DNA of 64,000 nt, from assembly GCA_025617745.1 (NCBI GenBank), contig CM046869.1, forward strand, positions 6,782,244-6,846,243, in the 5' to 3' direction. Of the stretch, positions 1 through 11,219 are shown in pieces. The position numbers and the translations under genes are program-made. A model generated the notes under the pieces. The model saw only the letters and a list, made by a program, of their open reading frames with translations, was not told where the DNA came from and made no database searches. Source of the DNA: Heliocidaris erythrogramma (Eukaryota > Echinodermata > Echinoidea > Camarodonta > Echinometridae). Positions within the stretch are counted from its first letter, which is position 1. Every line of letters starts with the position of its first letter.

Positions 1-307
1 CAATTGACAGCGAATGATCTTGCTGCATGCACTAGATCTAGGCCTATTACTTAGTTTCTTAAGCCGCTTTATACCTCCGCTCCATACAAATCTTATATAT
101 ACCTCCGTTCTGCTGTTTTTTTGATATCCTAGGTAGGATTCTTGCCAATTTGAGGATTACTGGGCTGATATTAGCTATAAATAATAGCCGATTCACGCAT
201 ACATGTTCCATATTGGAATATATTTTGTAATTGTACGGAAATTAAATCAAGTTAAACATTATGATTTTTTAATCTATTTTAAGTCCATTCCCTTCCCCAT
301 GCACCCC

Positions 308-338
<31 letters not shown>

Positions 339-584
339 ATTCATTTTTCTTTCTCCTCAACCACACATGAATTGTAATGAATGGGACTAGCCTAGTACTA
401 CTCTAGTATTATATGTATTCCAGTACAGTCAGTGACGGGTGTTTCACGCATCTGAATACCATTTTTGTCTTGAACTTAAATTAATACGTTTCATTATTTG
501 AATGAGAGATCATATTTTTGGATGAAAATTGGGATTCATAATACCAAAATTTACCTTTGCGCCTCTGCCCAGCCCCCAGGACCA
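1..584. other. AT-rich flank left of the large element
   Basis: No gene is seen. The only distinct feature is a simple repeat at about 303-340, a run of C followed by (CA)n. This is the host-side flank of the composite element; its last base lies just before the left copy of the target duplication. Confidence 0.6.
303..340. repeat. poly-C / (CA)n simple repeat
   Basis: An uninterrupted C run is followed by CA dinucleotides. It is a plain microsatellite with no further structure. Confidence 0.9.
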
Positions 585-594
585 GTCTCACAAA
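585..594. repeat. Left target-site duplication of the large element
   Basis: GTCTCACAAA directly before the left terminus matches 18239-18248 in 9 of 10 bases, in direct orientation. Confidence 0.72.
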
Positions 595-745
595 GGTTGA
601 GGCTATGTTGGCGTGATTTGGGCACCCTCATTATTATTCATGAGCTCGGATTCCGCGCGCGCGCTCTCTTCCATAGAGATTGTACATGATGCATCGAGGT
701 GCGTGAGAATACCTACCAGGACTTCGAATATTGGTTAGACAGTAA

Positions 746-1168
746 GACTGGCGCGATTCCAGCATTATTGGCGTAATTTTGGCATTTCTTTGTTTTTACA
801 ATTGAAATCACCTAAAAGAATGGAAATAAAGGTGTCATATTGTGAGATTTAATGTACAAAATGATATCCAACCCATAAGATATCGATAAATGTTTTTTTT
901 TTTTAAATTCCGACTTTTCATTTTCTTCTTGTTTCATATTTGACTTAGTACAGTGAGACTGGCGCGATTCCAGCATTATTGGCGTAATTTTGGCATTTCT
1001 TTGTTTTTACAATTGGAATCACCTAAAAGAATGGAAATAAAGGTGTCATATTGTGAGATTTAATGTACAAAATGATATCCAACCCATAAGATATCAATAA
1101 ATGTAAACGAATAGAACTTTTCCGACTTTTCATTTTGTTATTGTTTCATATTTGGCAAAGTACAGTAA
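746..1168 (+). repeat. Left array of 212-bp tandem units (A-B)
   Basis: Two units begin with GACTGGCGCGATTCCAGC at 746 and 957. The first is variant A (a T run after CGATAAATG, then ATTTTCTTCTTG). The second is variant B (CAATAAATGTAAACG, then ATTTTGTTATTG). Both closely match the right-hand array at 16444-18138 and are in the same orientation. Confidence 0.92.
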
Positions 1169-1206
1169 GGCGAGAGAGCAAAACTATCACAGCGTGCCGC
1201 CTGCAG
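1168..1206 (-). repeat. Inner junction module, left copy
   Basis: These 39 bases (AGGCGAGAGAGCAAAACT...) match the reverse complement of 16403-16441 at about 37 positions. They abut the inner edge of the tandem array in both arms, so they act as a second, internal pair of inverted repeats. Confidence 0.85.
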
Positions 1207-1470
1207 CCTCCCGCCAAGGCACGCGCCAATTAACGGACCCATGCCGACCGCGGGCTGCCACCTCGCACTTAAAAATAAATCCACCATGCCCGCCCCGGCC
1301 TGCTTACTGATTACTCTTAAAAAGTAATCGGCCATGCCGCCTGCGGCCTGCTGGCGATTGCACTTGAAATTAAATCCGCCATGCCCGCCGAAGGCTGCCG
1401 CGAATGTTCTTTAAAACTAAATCCGCCATGCCGCCTGCGTCCGGTCATAGCAGCAATCACCGTAAATATG
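1207..1470. repeat. GC-rich degenerate short repeats, left arm
   Basis: The motif CATGCCSRCC...GGCYTGC recurs at about 1240, 1286, 1334, 1380 and 1426, separated by AAATCCGCC-like spacers, giving a period near 46-50 bp. A looser version occurs in the right arm at 16140-16400. The frames through this block are composition artefacts. Confidence 0.65.
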
Positions 1471-2400
1471 ACACTCTGTCAATTAAAGGGACATTTATAA
1501 TGGCGCCATCTACGTTTGCAACCTTGGCCGAGTTACCCAAGAAAGCTAAATAAAATCTGCCATTCGAGCCGCGGGTGCAGCATTCCCATCGAAGATGCTC
1601 TTCGAGGCGAACTACATCTTTTATTAATTTTTTAAAATTAAAGTTGACTTTATCTAAATTGCCGACATCGTGGGCGTTCAGGGGAGAGGGTCAACTTAGC
1701 TGGAAAGTAACCATTTTTCATGTTCATGGATGTAAAGATCACATATTCACATGTAGTGTCTTTGGTCTGTAAACGAATTTGCCGTCTGGCATGTTCTATC
1801 TGGTCGATTAAGATTCCCGAAGTGGTGATAAATCGAAGCGATATTATGGTAACCGTGGGGTACGCGGATCGGCACGGCCGCTGAAAAAAGCTGTGCGCGG
1901 CCATAGAGAATATGGTGTCCCGAATCTTACCGTTATGCGTGCGTTCAATTATTTCCCAGTTTACTAATATCTAACATATTCATACCTCCACTAAGATATA
2001 TTAACGAATAAAAATGAAGATTAATGATCATATCACTATATTCAGCAACTCCAAAAAATATATAATTATTATCAGGAATAAATGTTAAAGGATATTTAAC
2101 ATGACCTTGTTTGATGATAGGGTACTTGGACTAGAAAATAACGCTACCTCAGGAAGAAAAAGGGAAATAATGATTTTCCAGACAACCATTTAGATTATAT
2201 ATGCAGAGAATATTAGGAAATAATGTAAGTTGTCGAAAGAAGCTCGTTTCCGCGTCCAAATTTTGGTCTCGACCAAAATATGGACGTGGCAATTTTGCCC
2301 TCTCCCGAAAGTGAGGAAACGCCAAAAAGTGTTATAATTATAAAGAGAGTGAACGGAATCTTTCAAGAACATATGCGGATAGGTTTCTTTTGCGGATACC

Positions 2401-2432
<32 letters not shown>

Positions 2433-2836
2433 TTGAGGAGCACGAATCGTGCACTCAACACCCGCCATGAAATTAAATCCTGGCTAAGCGGCATTTTGGA
2501 GTAACCAAAGAAACAAAGAGCCGCAATGACTTTGTATCTGATAGACTTATTTGTATTTTTGTTTTGTTTCGTGCTTGAACAAATCAAACTCTTTCGACAG
2601 TGGTTTTGAAAATCAAGATTTTGTATGCATGTTCATCCGTCTCGTAATGTACAGTATGACATTCAGCCTATAGGTGACGAGAAACAAAATGCATAAATTA
2701 CTTGTACTTGTCCATGATCTTTTCGCTCGGCAAAACCACCGCCCTTTGATGGTGAAACCGATATTTTGCGCGCTATTGTAAACATGTCAATCATTCTGGT
2801 CGCGTGAATGGTACGTGACCTCTTTTCGTCAGCGTG
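1471..2836. other. Element interior, no gene seen
   Basis: Mixed unique-looking sequence with a poly-C run at about 2403-2432. No splice-flanked frame or recognisable protein was found. Confidence 0.5.
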
Positions 2837-3610
2837 CTTTTTTCCTTCCACATCTACCGCGCACGAATAAAAATAAAAATGTAATGTCTTATCTACTCCT
2901 AACACACAATTATCGATTTTTCTTTCCTAAATCACGCACTGTCTTATAATAATAATCAATTTATATACCACAAATTGCAAAATTGCCTCTAAGCGGTCGA
3001 AAAGACAAAGGAATGATGAAAGTTGACGAGAAAGAAACCAAATACTTCGCACAACAAATTACATCAATCAATACCCTCCAGTACACAATAATAGTAAAAA
3101 TTCAAAGCACAACCAAAATATGAAACTTATCACAAATTAATAGTAGTAGTAGTAGTAGGCCTTGCATAACTACACAAACATAAAGGATGGCAAATGCCAT
3201 ATAGGGATATCAGATTTAAGATATATGATTTTAAAAGATGGGTTTTAAGCATAAGTTTTAAAAGTATTAACAGAACTAGCGTTGCGAATTTGAAAGGGGA
3301 GATTGTTCCAAAGAAATGAAGCTGCATAGGAAAAAGAACTTGTGATAATCTCGGCTGAGTTCACTTCACTTTCTCTCTGCTAAAGAAAAAAAAGTCTGTG
3401 TTTCCGCTGTATTTACTGCAGTTTACTGCAAAAGAATCAATCATAAGTGCCTCTTGTAAAATTAACGCCCTGACAATTATTTTCTCTCCTTCTAAATCAC
3501 GTACCTGTATCATGTCGAAAGTTCTTCTTAATTCTGTTTTTAAAGCTAAATTTCTGTATACACTTTCCTTTTTTACTGGATTAAAAGTGAAAGGAACAAA
3601 AAAAGCTATT
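2837..3610 (-). repeat. Left arm of internal inverted repeat
   Basis: Segments 2837-2945 and 3340-3610 match, as reverse complement, the right arm at 6700-7065 with moderate divergence. Shared landmarks include the CTACCGCGCACGAATAAA block and the TTCACTTTCTCTCTGCTAAAG block. The arm is interrupted by a LINE fragment that is absent from the right arm. Confidence 0.75.
2944..3340 (-). mobile_element. LINE 3' fragment inserted in the inverted-repeat arm
   Basis: Read on the minus strand, about 3254-3330 encodes WNNLPFQIRNASSVNTFK followed by a frameshift into LKTHLLKS. This resembles the C-terminal end of CR1/Jockey/RTE-type LINE reverse transcriptase proteins. The rest is 3' untranslated sequence ending in an ATTATTATTA-type tail near 2946. 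Position 3146-3161 holds a short (AGT)n tract. The right arm (about 6945-6965) keeps the uninterrupted sequence, so it serves as an empty site. The fragment is truncated at its 5' end and frame-shifted, so it is dead. Confidence 0.65.
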
Positions 3611-4188
3611 GAGGATATTATTTTGCCCTGATTCTTTTCTTTTCGACTGTAATAAAAATTACATAATTGAAACACACAGTCCCGCCCTCGGGAAACGTCA
3701 TGCGTCCGTCTAAATATACGCGTCTTCATAGCACTATGTCTAAACGCGTTCGGACATGCATACTAGGGGAAACGGACTAGTTAGTCTAAATGACTGAATG
3801 AACTACAATACTTGGAATCCAGTTTGCATACATTATTTGTTGCTATGTCTAGGTACGGTATATGCCGGGGTTGGAACATGATCCGCCGGCAGATAGTGTT
3901 CTTGGTCGTTTTTAGAACGGTATCTGCCGATCCCCGTATCTACCGCTACACCGGACGAGGGTTTGTGTGCAAGCGTGATGTTTGAGATGAGCCGCGAGAA
4001 CGGCCCGGTCCACATCTTTTTGATTTATATTTCATCTTTGTTTTCTCTTGTTTATATTCCATTTTATAATTCTGCAATGTCCCTTCTCTTTCAAGACGTT
4101 ACAGACAAGGACAGGTGCATGTTGCCGATGTTACCAAAACATCCTTATGATTTAATGTTTTAGCTAAGCGCCAAATCATTTTTCGATT

Positions 4189-4375
4189 CGATAAATGTTT
4201 TTTGCGTCTTAGTTCTAATTTATTTGTTGTTTCATTTGGTCAGTAGATTCTTTGTGATTTATGCGCCGAATCAATTTTCAAGCCGATAAATGTACTTTGC
4301 GTCTTATAGTTCTAATTTATTTGTTGTTTCATTTGGTCAGTAGATTCTTTGTAATTTATGCGCCGAACCAATTTT
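4189..4375 (+). repeat. 95-bp tandem duplication
   Basis: Two copies starting CGATAAATG at 4189 and 4284 share TTAGTTCTAATTTATTTG and GGTCAGTAGATTCTTTG with few differences, giving a period of about 95 bp. Confidence 0.85.
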
Positions 4376-4948
4376 CTAGATCTGGGTTCATAATTCCGGG
4401 ATTGAAAATTTGTTTTTATATTTCTGAAGGTTCTTAAATTATTCCTAAAAGTCACAGAGTCATATTATATTTTCGTAATCACGAATTATGTAGCCTACAT
4501 CGTTTTCGAAATATACGTAAACGACCTTCTGAATAACGAATCTTCACAAAAATACGTCACATACTTGGAATTGTGAACCCCCTCGCTATGGAAAATTTGT
4601 ATTTCGGAATTACAAACCTGGTGAGTTATAAAACGAATTTTCTGAAATACTATTACACCTACAGTAAAATTCATGCCGTCATTTTCAAGCCGCGACCATG
4701 CATTATGTTACTTAAGAAACATTGGAGATAAAAGTAAGAGAAAACTTCTTATCATTTCAATTTTACTATGTAACTAACTAATACTATGATAAAACGAGCG
4801 ACATCTCGGTAGTTTTAGATCATCACCAGGGGCACAGCCAGTGGTTGCGGTGGGGGTGGTCGCCAACGCCAACAAAAAAAAAAGAAGAGAGCGCGAAAAA
4901 GCGGGGGAAGTGAGAGAAAAGCCTAATTAAGCCGATATCTTCTCAAAA

Positions 4949-5510
4949 ATTGCTAAAACATCAAAAATTTTGCGGGGGTGGGGGGGGGGGGGGGGGTTGG
5001 AGGAAAGAAACCACCCCCACCATGCAACCACCCTTGTTACACACAGTACAGTATTGCCCCGGAGTACTTCTGCTAAAACGTCGAAGTTTTTGCGCGGGAG
5101 GGGGCTGGGTGGGGATGGGGGAGAATCTCCCCTCCCTGCACCCACCACTGCATGTTATATGCAGTGCAGCATTGCGTCTAAACACAAGTCAGTCCGGGCA
5201 GTGGCGGATCCAGGGGGGGGGGGCACAGCCGGCCCGTGCCCCCCCCCCCCCTTTTGGAAGAGAAGTATGAATTTTTACCATAGACGATCCGCCATTTTCT
5301 CGATTGTGCCCCCCTTTTTTTGTTGAAAATTTTGTTAAGGTTTGGAGAATTTTTTTGTGTCCCTAAACCCCCCCCCCCCCGTTTTTCTCTCAAATTTGCT
5401 AAGTCGTCACAGATTTCACGCTTAGCGCGGGAAGGGGGGGGGGGGACTTTCCCCTCCCTGCACCACCCCTTTCATACATGTATACAGTGCAGTATTGCAC
5501 CCCGTATAAA
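4949..5510 (+). repeat. Diverged G-rich tandem repeats with an insertion
   Basis: Three related units of about 120 bp start near 4949, 5068 and 5395. Each contains GCTAA, a G-rich run, a CCCCTCCCTGCACC-like block and CAGTRCAGYATTGC. Between units two and three lies a block starting GCAGTGGCGGATCCAGGG at about 5198, which looks like the left end of a CAG-ended hAT-type miniature element; its right end is not clear. Frames here are driven by the G and C runs. Confidence 0.55.
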
Positions 5511-6699
5511 GCATTGTCAAAGTCCCCCCACCCCTCGCAAAAAAATAAAGAAAAAAACAAACCTTCATATATGGAATGCATTTTAGTGAAAGGTGCTAAA
5601 AAGTACAAATTATTACTATATACGAACTCCCCCGCACCTCAAAAACACAGGAGGTTCTTAAAAAGCGGGAGGTCCATTGATGGATTATTGATCCTTATTT
5701 ACAACAATCAGTATCGACACTCCCCTCTTTGTGTCAACCCCTGCCTTCCAATTTATGACAAGAAGTTCTTAGAAATCGGAACCCATTGAAAGATTAATGA
5801 CCATGCCATGAAAAGGTGACACACGTCTATTGTGTAAAGAGGAACTGGAGTTTCTGGGAAAGGGTGAAACAAAAATAATTTACTTACTACGTTCGTCTGA
5901 TTAGATATGTCCCCTGAAAAGGATTGCTCTTCAAATGCCCTCACAGAAAGTAAATGTAAGCTTTCAAAACAGAATTATGAAGAGCGTTCGATTGGTGTGT
6001 GATTTTGGGGAGAGAGAATTGTTTTTTAAAGCTCCATACAGAGTAATAAATCGGAGAGATAAGAGTTCAATTCTGTAACTCTTTTAACAACCGAAAAGAA
6101 AAGGAGGTCAGCATTGTGACCAGAAAAAAAGGATCTTTTTCGAGATTATGAAACAAGTGCATGATATTTTTTCTACCCTCGAGTAAACTAGAGCGGAGAG
6201 AAGCGTTGACATTCGAGCTATATATAAACACAGTTTATCTTCGTCCCGCTGTACATCAGGATGATACGTTTCAATTATGTAACTCTTATTACAGCCGAAA
6301 AGAAAAGAAAGTTAGCTTTATAACCAGAAACAAATTGGCATGTATGTGTCGAGATTATAAAACAAACGCGTCATTTAGAAGGACATAGGGAGGGAGAGAG
6401 AAAAAAAATCAACAATCGTCCCGTGCAAAGGCTTGAGGAGGTGCTTCATTAATTCTTGTTCATTGAAAGGGGCGGATTCTATACCTCTGTAACATGCAGA
6501 CCTGGGGAAAAGAAAAGAAATTTAGCTTTTAGAAACCCGTAGATACACATTTTAAAAATAATTAGAGCGGGGTAAAATAATATCCCCATGCACGGATTCA
6601 GCCATTTCCCATACAAAAGAATCGACGGGCCGGCATTGTGCGAGGAAAAGGACCGGCCCTTAGATTCTGTTGTCCTCGGGGATGCTGAATCCGCCTATT
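5511..6699. repeat. Degenerate modules related to the inverted-repeat arms
   Basis: Short related blocks recur at about 5955, 6070, 6290 and 6500 (AAGAAAAGAAA, GTAACTCTT, GAGATTATRAAACAA). They resemble parts of the arm at 6700-7065, as if the arm were built from decayed repeats of about 200 bp. No protein is recognised. Confidence 0.45.
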
Positions 6700-7065
6700 T
6701 TTTTGTTCCCATCGCTTTTAACCCAGTAAATAGGAAAGAATATACAGAAATTAAATTCAGCTTTCAAAACAGAATTAAGAAGAACTTTCGACATTATGAT
6801 ACATGTACGTAACTTAGGAGAGAAATAATTATCAGGGCGTTAATTTTACAAGAGGCAGTTATGATTTAAAAAAAACTACAGTAAATAGAGCGGAAACACA
6901 ACCGACTTGTTTCTTTAGCAGAGAGAAAGTGAACTCAGCCGAGATTATCATACAAGTGCGTGATTTAGGAGCGAGAGAAAATCTATAATCGTGTGTTAGG
7001 AGTAATAAGACATTACATTTTTATTCGTGCGCGGTAGATGTGGAAGGAAAAACGCATGTTGAGGA
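6700..7065 (+). repeat. Right arm of internal inverted repeat
   Basis: Reverse-complement partner of 2837-3610. It lacks the LINE insertion and ends at the GCGGTAGATGTGGAAGGAAAAA block. Together the arms suggest a nested foldback unit of roughly 4.2 kb, though no target duplication was found for it. Confidence 0.75.
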
Positions 7066-8683
7066 AAAAATGTACTTCGATGAAGAAAATACGAATTTGA
7101 TGTATCCATTGAGCAAACACTTGTATAAACACCCAGATATATAATTAAACTTCATATTCATATTCGTTATTCATGATTTCAAAACAATTAACATTGTGCA
7201 ACTTTGAGCGTGTGTTGAAGGTGTAGCTTCATGGTTTTAATGAGCTTGTATTTTCGAAAATTTCAGTTCAGTGGTTCATGCTAGTAAAGAAATTGCAGGG
7301 TCTGAAAATTACAACTAGTATACATGTAACGTGCATCTTGACTACCATCGTTCACTAGCCACACGCACAATACCTTTTCATCTCCTTCAATTGGCACACA
7401 ATGGACATGATGCAAGCGCGCATTCCTTTCCTTATTTTGGACGTTGTTTCCAAACTGCGTATCGACTACAAGAGCCTGACAAAGGTGGAATTTTCTTCAT
7501 TTTAGTACTTAAAGTTATTTTCCTTTCATTTATGACTAATTCATATTATTTAATCCTTTATACCACCCCTGAATCTCTTTAATATTCTATGCTACTTGCT
7601 TTTTTGCATGATACACTTCCGTTTGTTTTATTTTCCTGTTTAATTAATTTGTTTACATTTTTGGTCTTCCAGTTTCACCTTTCTGTCAAGTTCCGCCAAT
7701 CTTGTAACTCTTTTGAATAATTGAATTAAAATTCTTGTAGTGAGAAAAGGAAATAACAATGTTTTCAAGGAATTTGTAGAATTGAATGAATTGTTTCATT
7801 TTTTTCTCATGAATTACCATTTCCTCCAAGAAATTTGTGTTTCCCTCTATCAAACCAATGTGTCCGAAAATATTAATTGGAAACATGTTCTTCCTAAATA
7901 TGTACTTGCTTGCCCCATTTTTAACATCGGAACAACTAATATACATTTGCAAAAGAAATAACGGAGTTACTGGTTTATTGATTTTCGAACTTATTCGGAT
8001 TTTCTACTTGTTAATTCTATAATTCATGTAATTACACTTACATTGGCCAGATTCCTTGATTTCTGTTTTAATACTAAACGTACAAATTATTGGCTTTTAC
8101 TTGTCAAATTTGACTTTCCTTATGATGGTCCATCATAATTAAAGTCAACGTTATACACCCCCTCCCCCACCCTCTATCAATATCCAAATAGACCTATAAA
8201 CAATGTTAGTGAAAAGAATATTATGTGGTTGAGAAAAAAAGCTATGTCCAGTGTGTGCCTCATCGAAGTTCGTGTCAATGTTCGTGACGGATAACAACTC
8301 GTCTTTCTATATTTTACAATGGATCGTGTAGACAAAAGAACATACTACTATTAAAATAAGTAGAACAGCTGAATATGCGTGTGACACCAGTTATACATAT
8401 ACAGCAGTAAAGGTATTGTTCTTTTGACTACCGGAACCATTGTGAAGGGTACAATGAGGGTTTGCTTTGTCCACTCTCTTTGTCCGTCATGTTCATAGCG
8501 ACTCTGTTACAGAATTCCTGTTGACTCTGTATACAACTGGTGTCAATGGCCAACTGATTACGTAACCAAGTACATGTACAGGGTTAATTCTCTGTCAACG
8601 TTGATATTGTACGTTGTAACCGCGATTTGGACATGAGGTATGTGTAAATACGAGACACAGTAGCGGGATGGATTGTGAATCAA
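7066..8683. other. Element interior, AT-rich, no gene seen
   Basis: Long AT-rich stretch with short frames of low-complexity, hydrophobic type. No recognised domain, splice pattern or repeat was identified. Confidence 0.5.
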
Positions 8684-9000
8684 AATAAGCCAGTTCGGGG
8701 ATAGCGCATGGTACAAATGACCCCAAATATCCACAGATATTTTAGATAATGGAGGGTCCCTTTATGTGCACTTCAGAAAAATAACTCTGGGTGTGATAGA
8801 GGTGCCTCATAAGTAGCTTTTGTTTCCCCATTTAAAAACAATACTTCCACCTGGATATCATGGAATGCACCATTAGTGCATAATTGAATAATGATTACAT
8901 GGCATTCATGAGCACATATCGAATATTAGTGTCAGTGGGTTTTAGAATTTGGTATAGATGACCTATATCTGCTCATGCTCATGTTCAGATTGCATCTCAT
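8684..9000 (+). mobile_element. Dispersed 0.3-kb repeat, copy 1
   Basis: Starts AATAAGCCAGTTCGGGG and matches 39400-39721 along almost its whole length, in the same orientation. The right end has lost the inverted terminus that copy 2 keeps. It lies inside the 17.6-kb element, so it inserted after or with it. Confidence 0.85.
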
Positions 9001-9777
9001 GTTTATTGAGACAATGAATTATACTCTCTGTGTGTTTGTCGATAATTATGTTTAACACAAATACCTGTACTTCTTTTCGTGACCATTTCAATAGTGCCTT
9101 TTTTCATCTGAAGGGGCTATGTGGGGATTTTACCGTGGGGATTTTCCCATGGATCGTTTCCCTTTGTTTCGTCATTTACTATATTCTTCTTATTAGGGTA
9201 AGCAAAGGGAGAGGGAGGGGGGGGGGGGGGCAGCCGAGATATGACATAATTATGAATAGCGAAGTTTTTATGAATTAATAGTTGTTGAGAGAGTATAAGA
9301 AGGAATGTAAGAAATAGTAAAATAGAGTGTTAAGTGGGTTGTGCACGTCTGGTAATGGCATTGATAGCCATTTACTTGACGAATTAATTTTCCTCCAAAG
9401 GATCAAAATAATTTCGTCGGGGCGTCTTCAGGAATTATGAAACGCAAACGATAAAGAGGCAATTTGCTGGACGAATTTTATGGAATAGTTTGGAATTTAG
9501 CAGAATTAATACACATGCAGTTTAATAATACTTTTTAAAGACAATACAAAAAGAAATTACTTAGCAATTATTAATTTATGTTAGGATGTTTTAATTATTA
9601 TCACTTGGTACTGTACTTAATTACCGCATCCATGGTAGCAATATTATTTTAATCATCAATCCACGTTATTTGTCTGTATATGTATCATTTTTATGAATTG
9701 GAAATAAATACTGAATTGAATTGAAATGAATTAATATTGATAAAATTCAAAATAATTTCGTCGGGCGCCTATATATG

Positions 9778-9950
9778 CAGGGGCATATCCAGGATTTCCC
9801 AATAGTGGGGGGGGGGGGGGGGGGCGCCGCCAGGAATTATTTATAGCCGTCATGGGGGAGAAATGCAAAATAGTGCTATATAGTGACTATATTCTTTTAT
9901 GAAGCCAATAGGGGAGGGGGCGACTGTTGCGCCCCCTGGATACGCCACTG
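9778..9950. mobile_element. hAT-like miniature element with CAG/CTG ends
   Basis: Begins CAGGGGCATATCCAGG and ends CCTGGATACGCCACTG, imperfect inverted termini. ATATATG sits on both sides (9771-9777 and 9951-9957). hAT elements have CA-starting termini and 8-bp duplications; here only 7 bp match. The interior has a long G run and no coding capacity. Confidence 0.6.
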
Positions 9951-10381
9951 ATATATGCGACAAATATAAATCGTTGAGAATTGTTGAGAGACAGTAAGGA
10001 GCCTGTAAGAAACAGTATAGAACGTTGTGCAGTCTAGTAATGGCATTGATAGCAAGGTCCGGAGAAAAACGAGACGATTTATTTGACGAATTAATTTTTC
10101 TCCACACGATCAAAATAATTTCCTTGGGCCGTCTTCAATACAACAATTATGAAACGCAAACGATTTGATGAATTACTTCTCTAGCTATCGATCGAAATGG
10201 TTTCATCGGATCGTATTCAGAACAAGACTTATGAAACGCAAACTAAACAGGCGAGACGATTTACCTGACGAATTAAAATAATTTCATCGGGCCGTCTTCA
10301 ATACAAGAATTACTTTTTTATCTTTAAAACAAAATCCAATGGAGCATGTCTTCAGGAATTATGAAACGCAAATAAAGAATA

Positions 10382-10565
10382 TATAGACGACTTCCCATTC
10401 CCATTAAAGGGGTACTCCGGCCTGCAATTATATGAATTGAATATTAGAGAGTAAAATTAAACTTAATTTTTTAGTGTTTTGCTTGTTTAATTTTACTCTA
10501 TTCATTCAATTAATATTATTTTTAGGCCGGAGTACCCCTTTAATGGGAATGGGAAGTCGTCTATA
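10382..10565. repeat. Palindromic hairpin element
   Basis: Arms read TAGACGACTTCCCATTCCCA and continue through AAAGGGGTACTCCGGCCT, about 43 bp in all, with an inverted copy on the right. The outer part of the arm also occurs in the host repeat (about 13880). A miniature element starting AGGGGTACTCCGGCC probably inserted and the flank became part of the palindrome. Confidence 0.75.
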
Positions 10566-10881
10566 TATGCGACAAATATAAAATAGCAAAGGATTTATGA
10601 ATTAATCGTTGGGAATTGTTGAGAGACAATAATGAGCCTGTAAGAAACAGTAAAATGGTGTATTAAAAGTGGGTTGCGCAGTAATGGCATTGATAGCAAG
10701 GTCCGAAAAAACGAGACGATTTACTTGACGAATTAAAATAATTTCGTCGGGCCGTCTACAAGTAATACAAGAATTACTTTTTAATCTTTTAAAAAAATCC
10801 AATGGAGCGTCTGTCTTCAGGGTAGTGCTGTCCGGCGGACAAAGCATTCCGAGCCGGACTGCTTCCGATCCGTGCTGAGGC

Positions 10882-11210
10882 TAGTCTAGTTCTGGACTCT
10901 TTTTATTGATTTTTTTTATTCGCCGACTATACGCGCGCGATCCCGAGAACCTGTTGGCCCCGGAAAAAAAGAGTCCAGTGCAATTGCTCCACGCTGACGT
11001 CAGGGGTCAAAGGTTCACTAGCGCTTTAGCTGGGGAGGTGCGGCCAATTTTAATTGCTCTCCCTGAAAAATCTCAGGGAAAGTCGTCTAGCGTGGAGCAA
11101 TTGCACTGGACTCTTTTTTTTTCGGGGCCAACAGGTTCTCGGTATCACTCGGCTTATCGCGTATAGTCGGCGAATAAAAAAATCAATAAAAAGAGTCCAG
11201 AACTAGACTA
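10882..11210. mobile_element. Foldback miniature element with 9-bp target duplication
   Basis: Starts TAGTCTAGTTCTGGACTC and ends with its complement. The arms pair for roughly 130 bases, with a small indel in the GCGATCCCGAGAACC region. The direct repeat TGCTGAGGC flanks it at 10873-10881 and 11211-11219, a perfect 9 bp. The frame across it is an artefact of the palindrome. A second, one-armed copy starts at about 15084. The duplication length fits a Mutator-like or foldback family. Confidence 0.88.
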
Positions 11211-11219
11211 TGCTGAGGC

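Larger units (their letters stand above)
9261..10860 (+). repeat. 260-bp repeat family, first cluster
   Basis: Modules with AATGGCATTGATAGC, GACGAATTAA and AATAATTTCRTCGGG recur at about 9316, 10008 and 10650. They are the same family as the tidier array at 13971-14680. The cluster is broken up by a LINE-tail-like piece (about 9600-9730), a hAT-like element and a hairpin. Confidence 0.7.

Noticed and set aside
746..1168. CRISPR-like or bacterial repeat array
   Set aside because: Units are 212 bp and contiguous, without spacers, and the setting is eukaryotic.
10906..11166. 86-codon frame
   Set aside because: Lies wholly within the palindromic foldback at 10882-11210.
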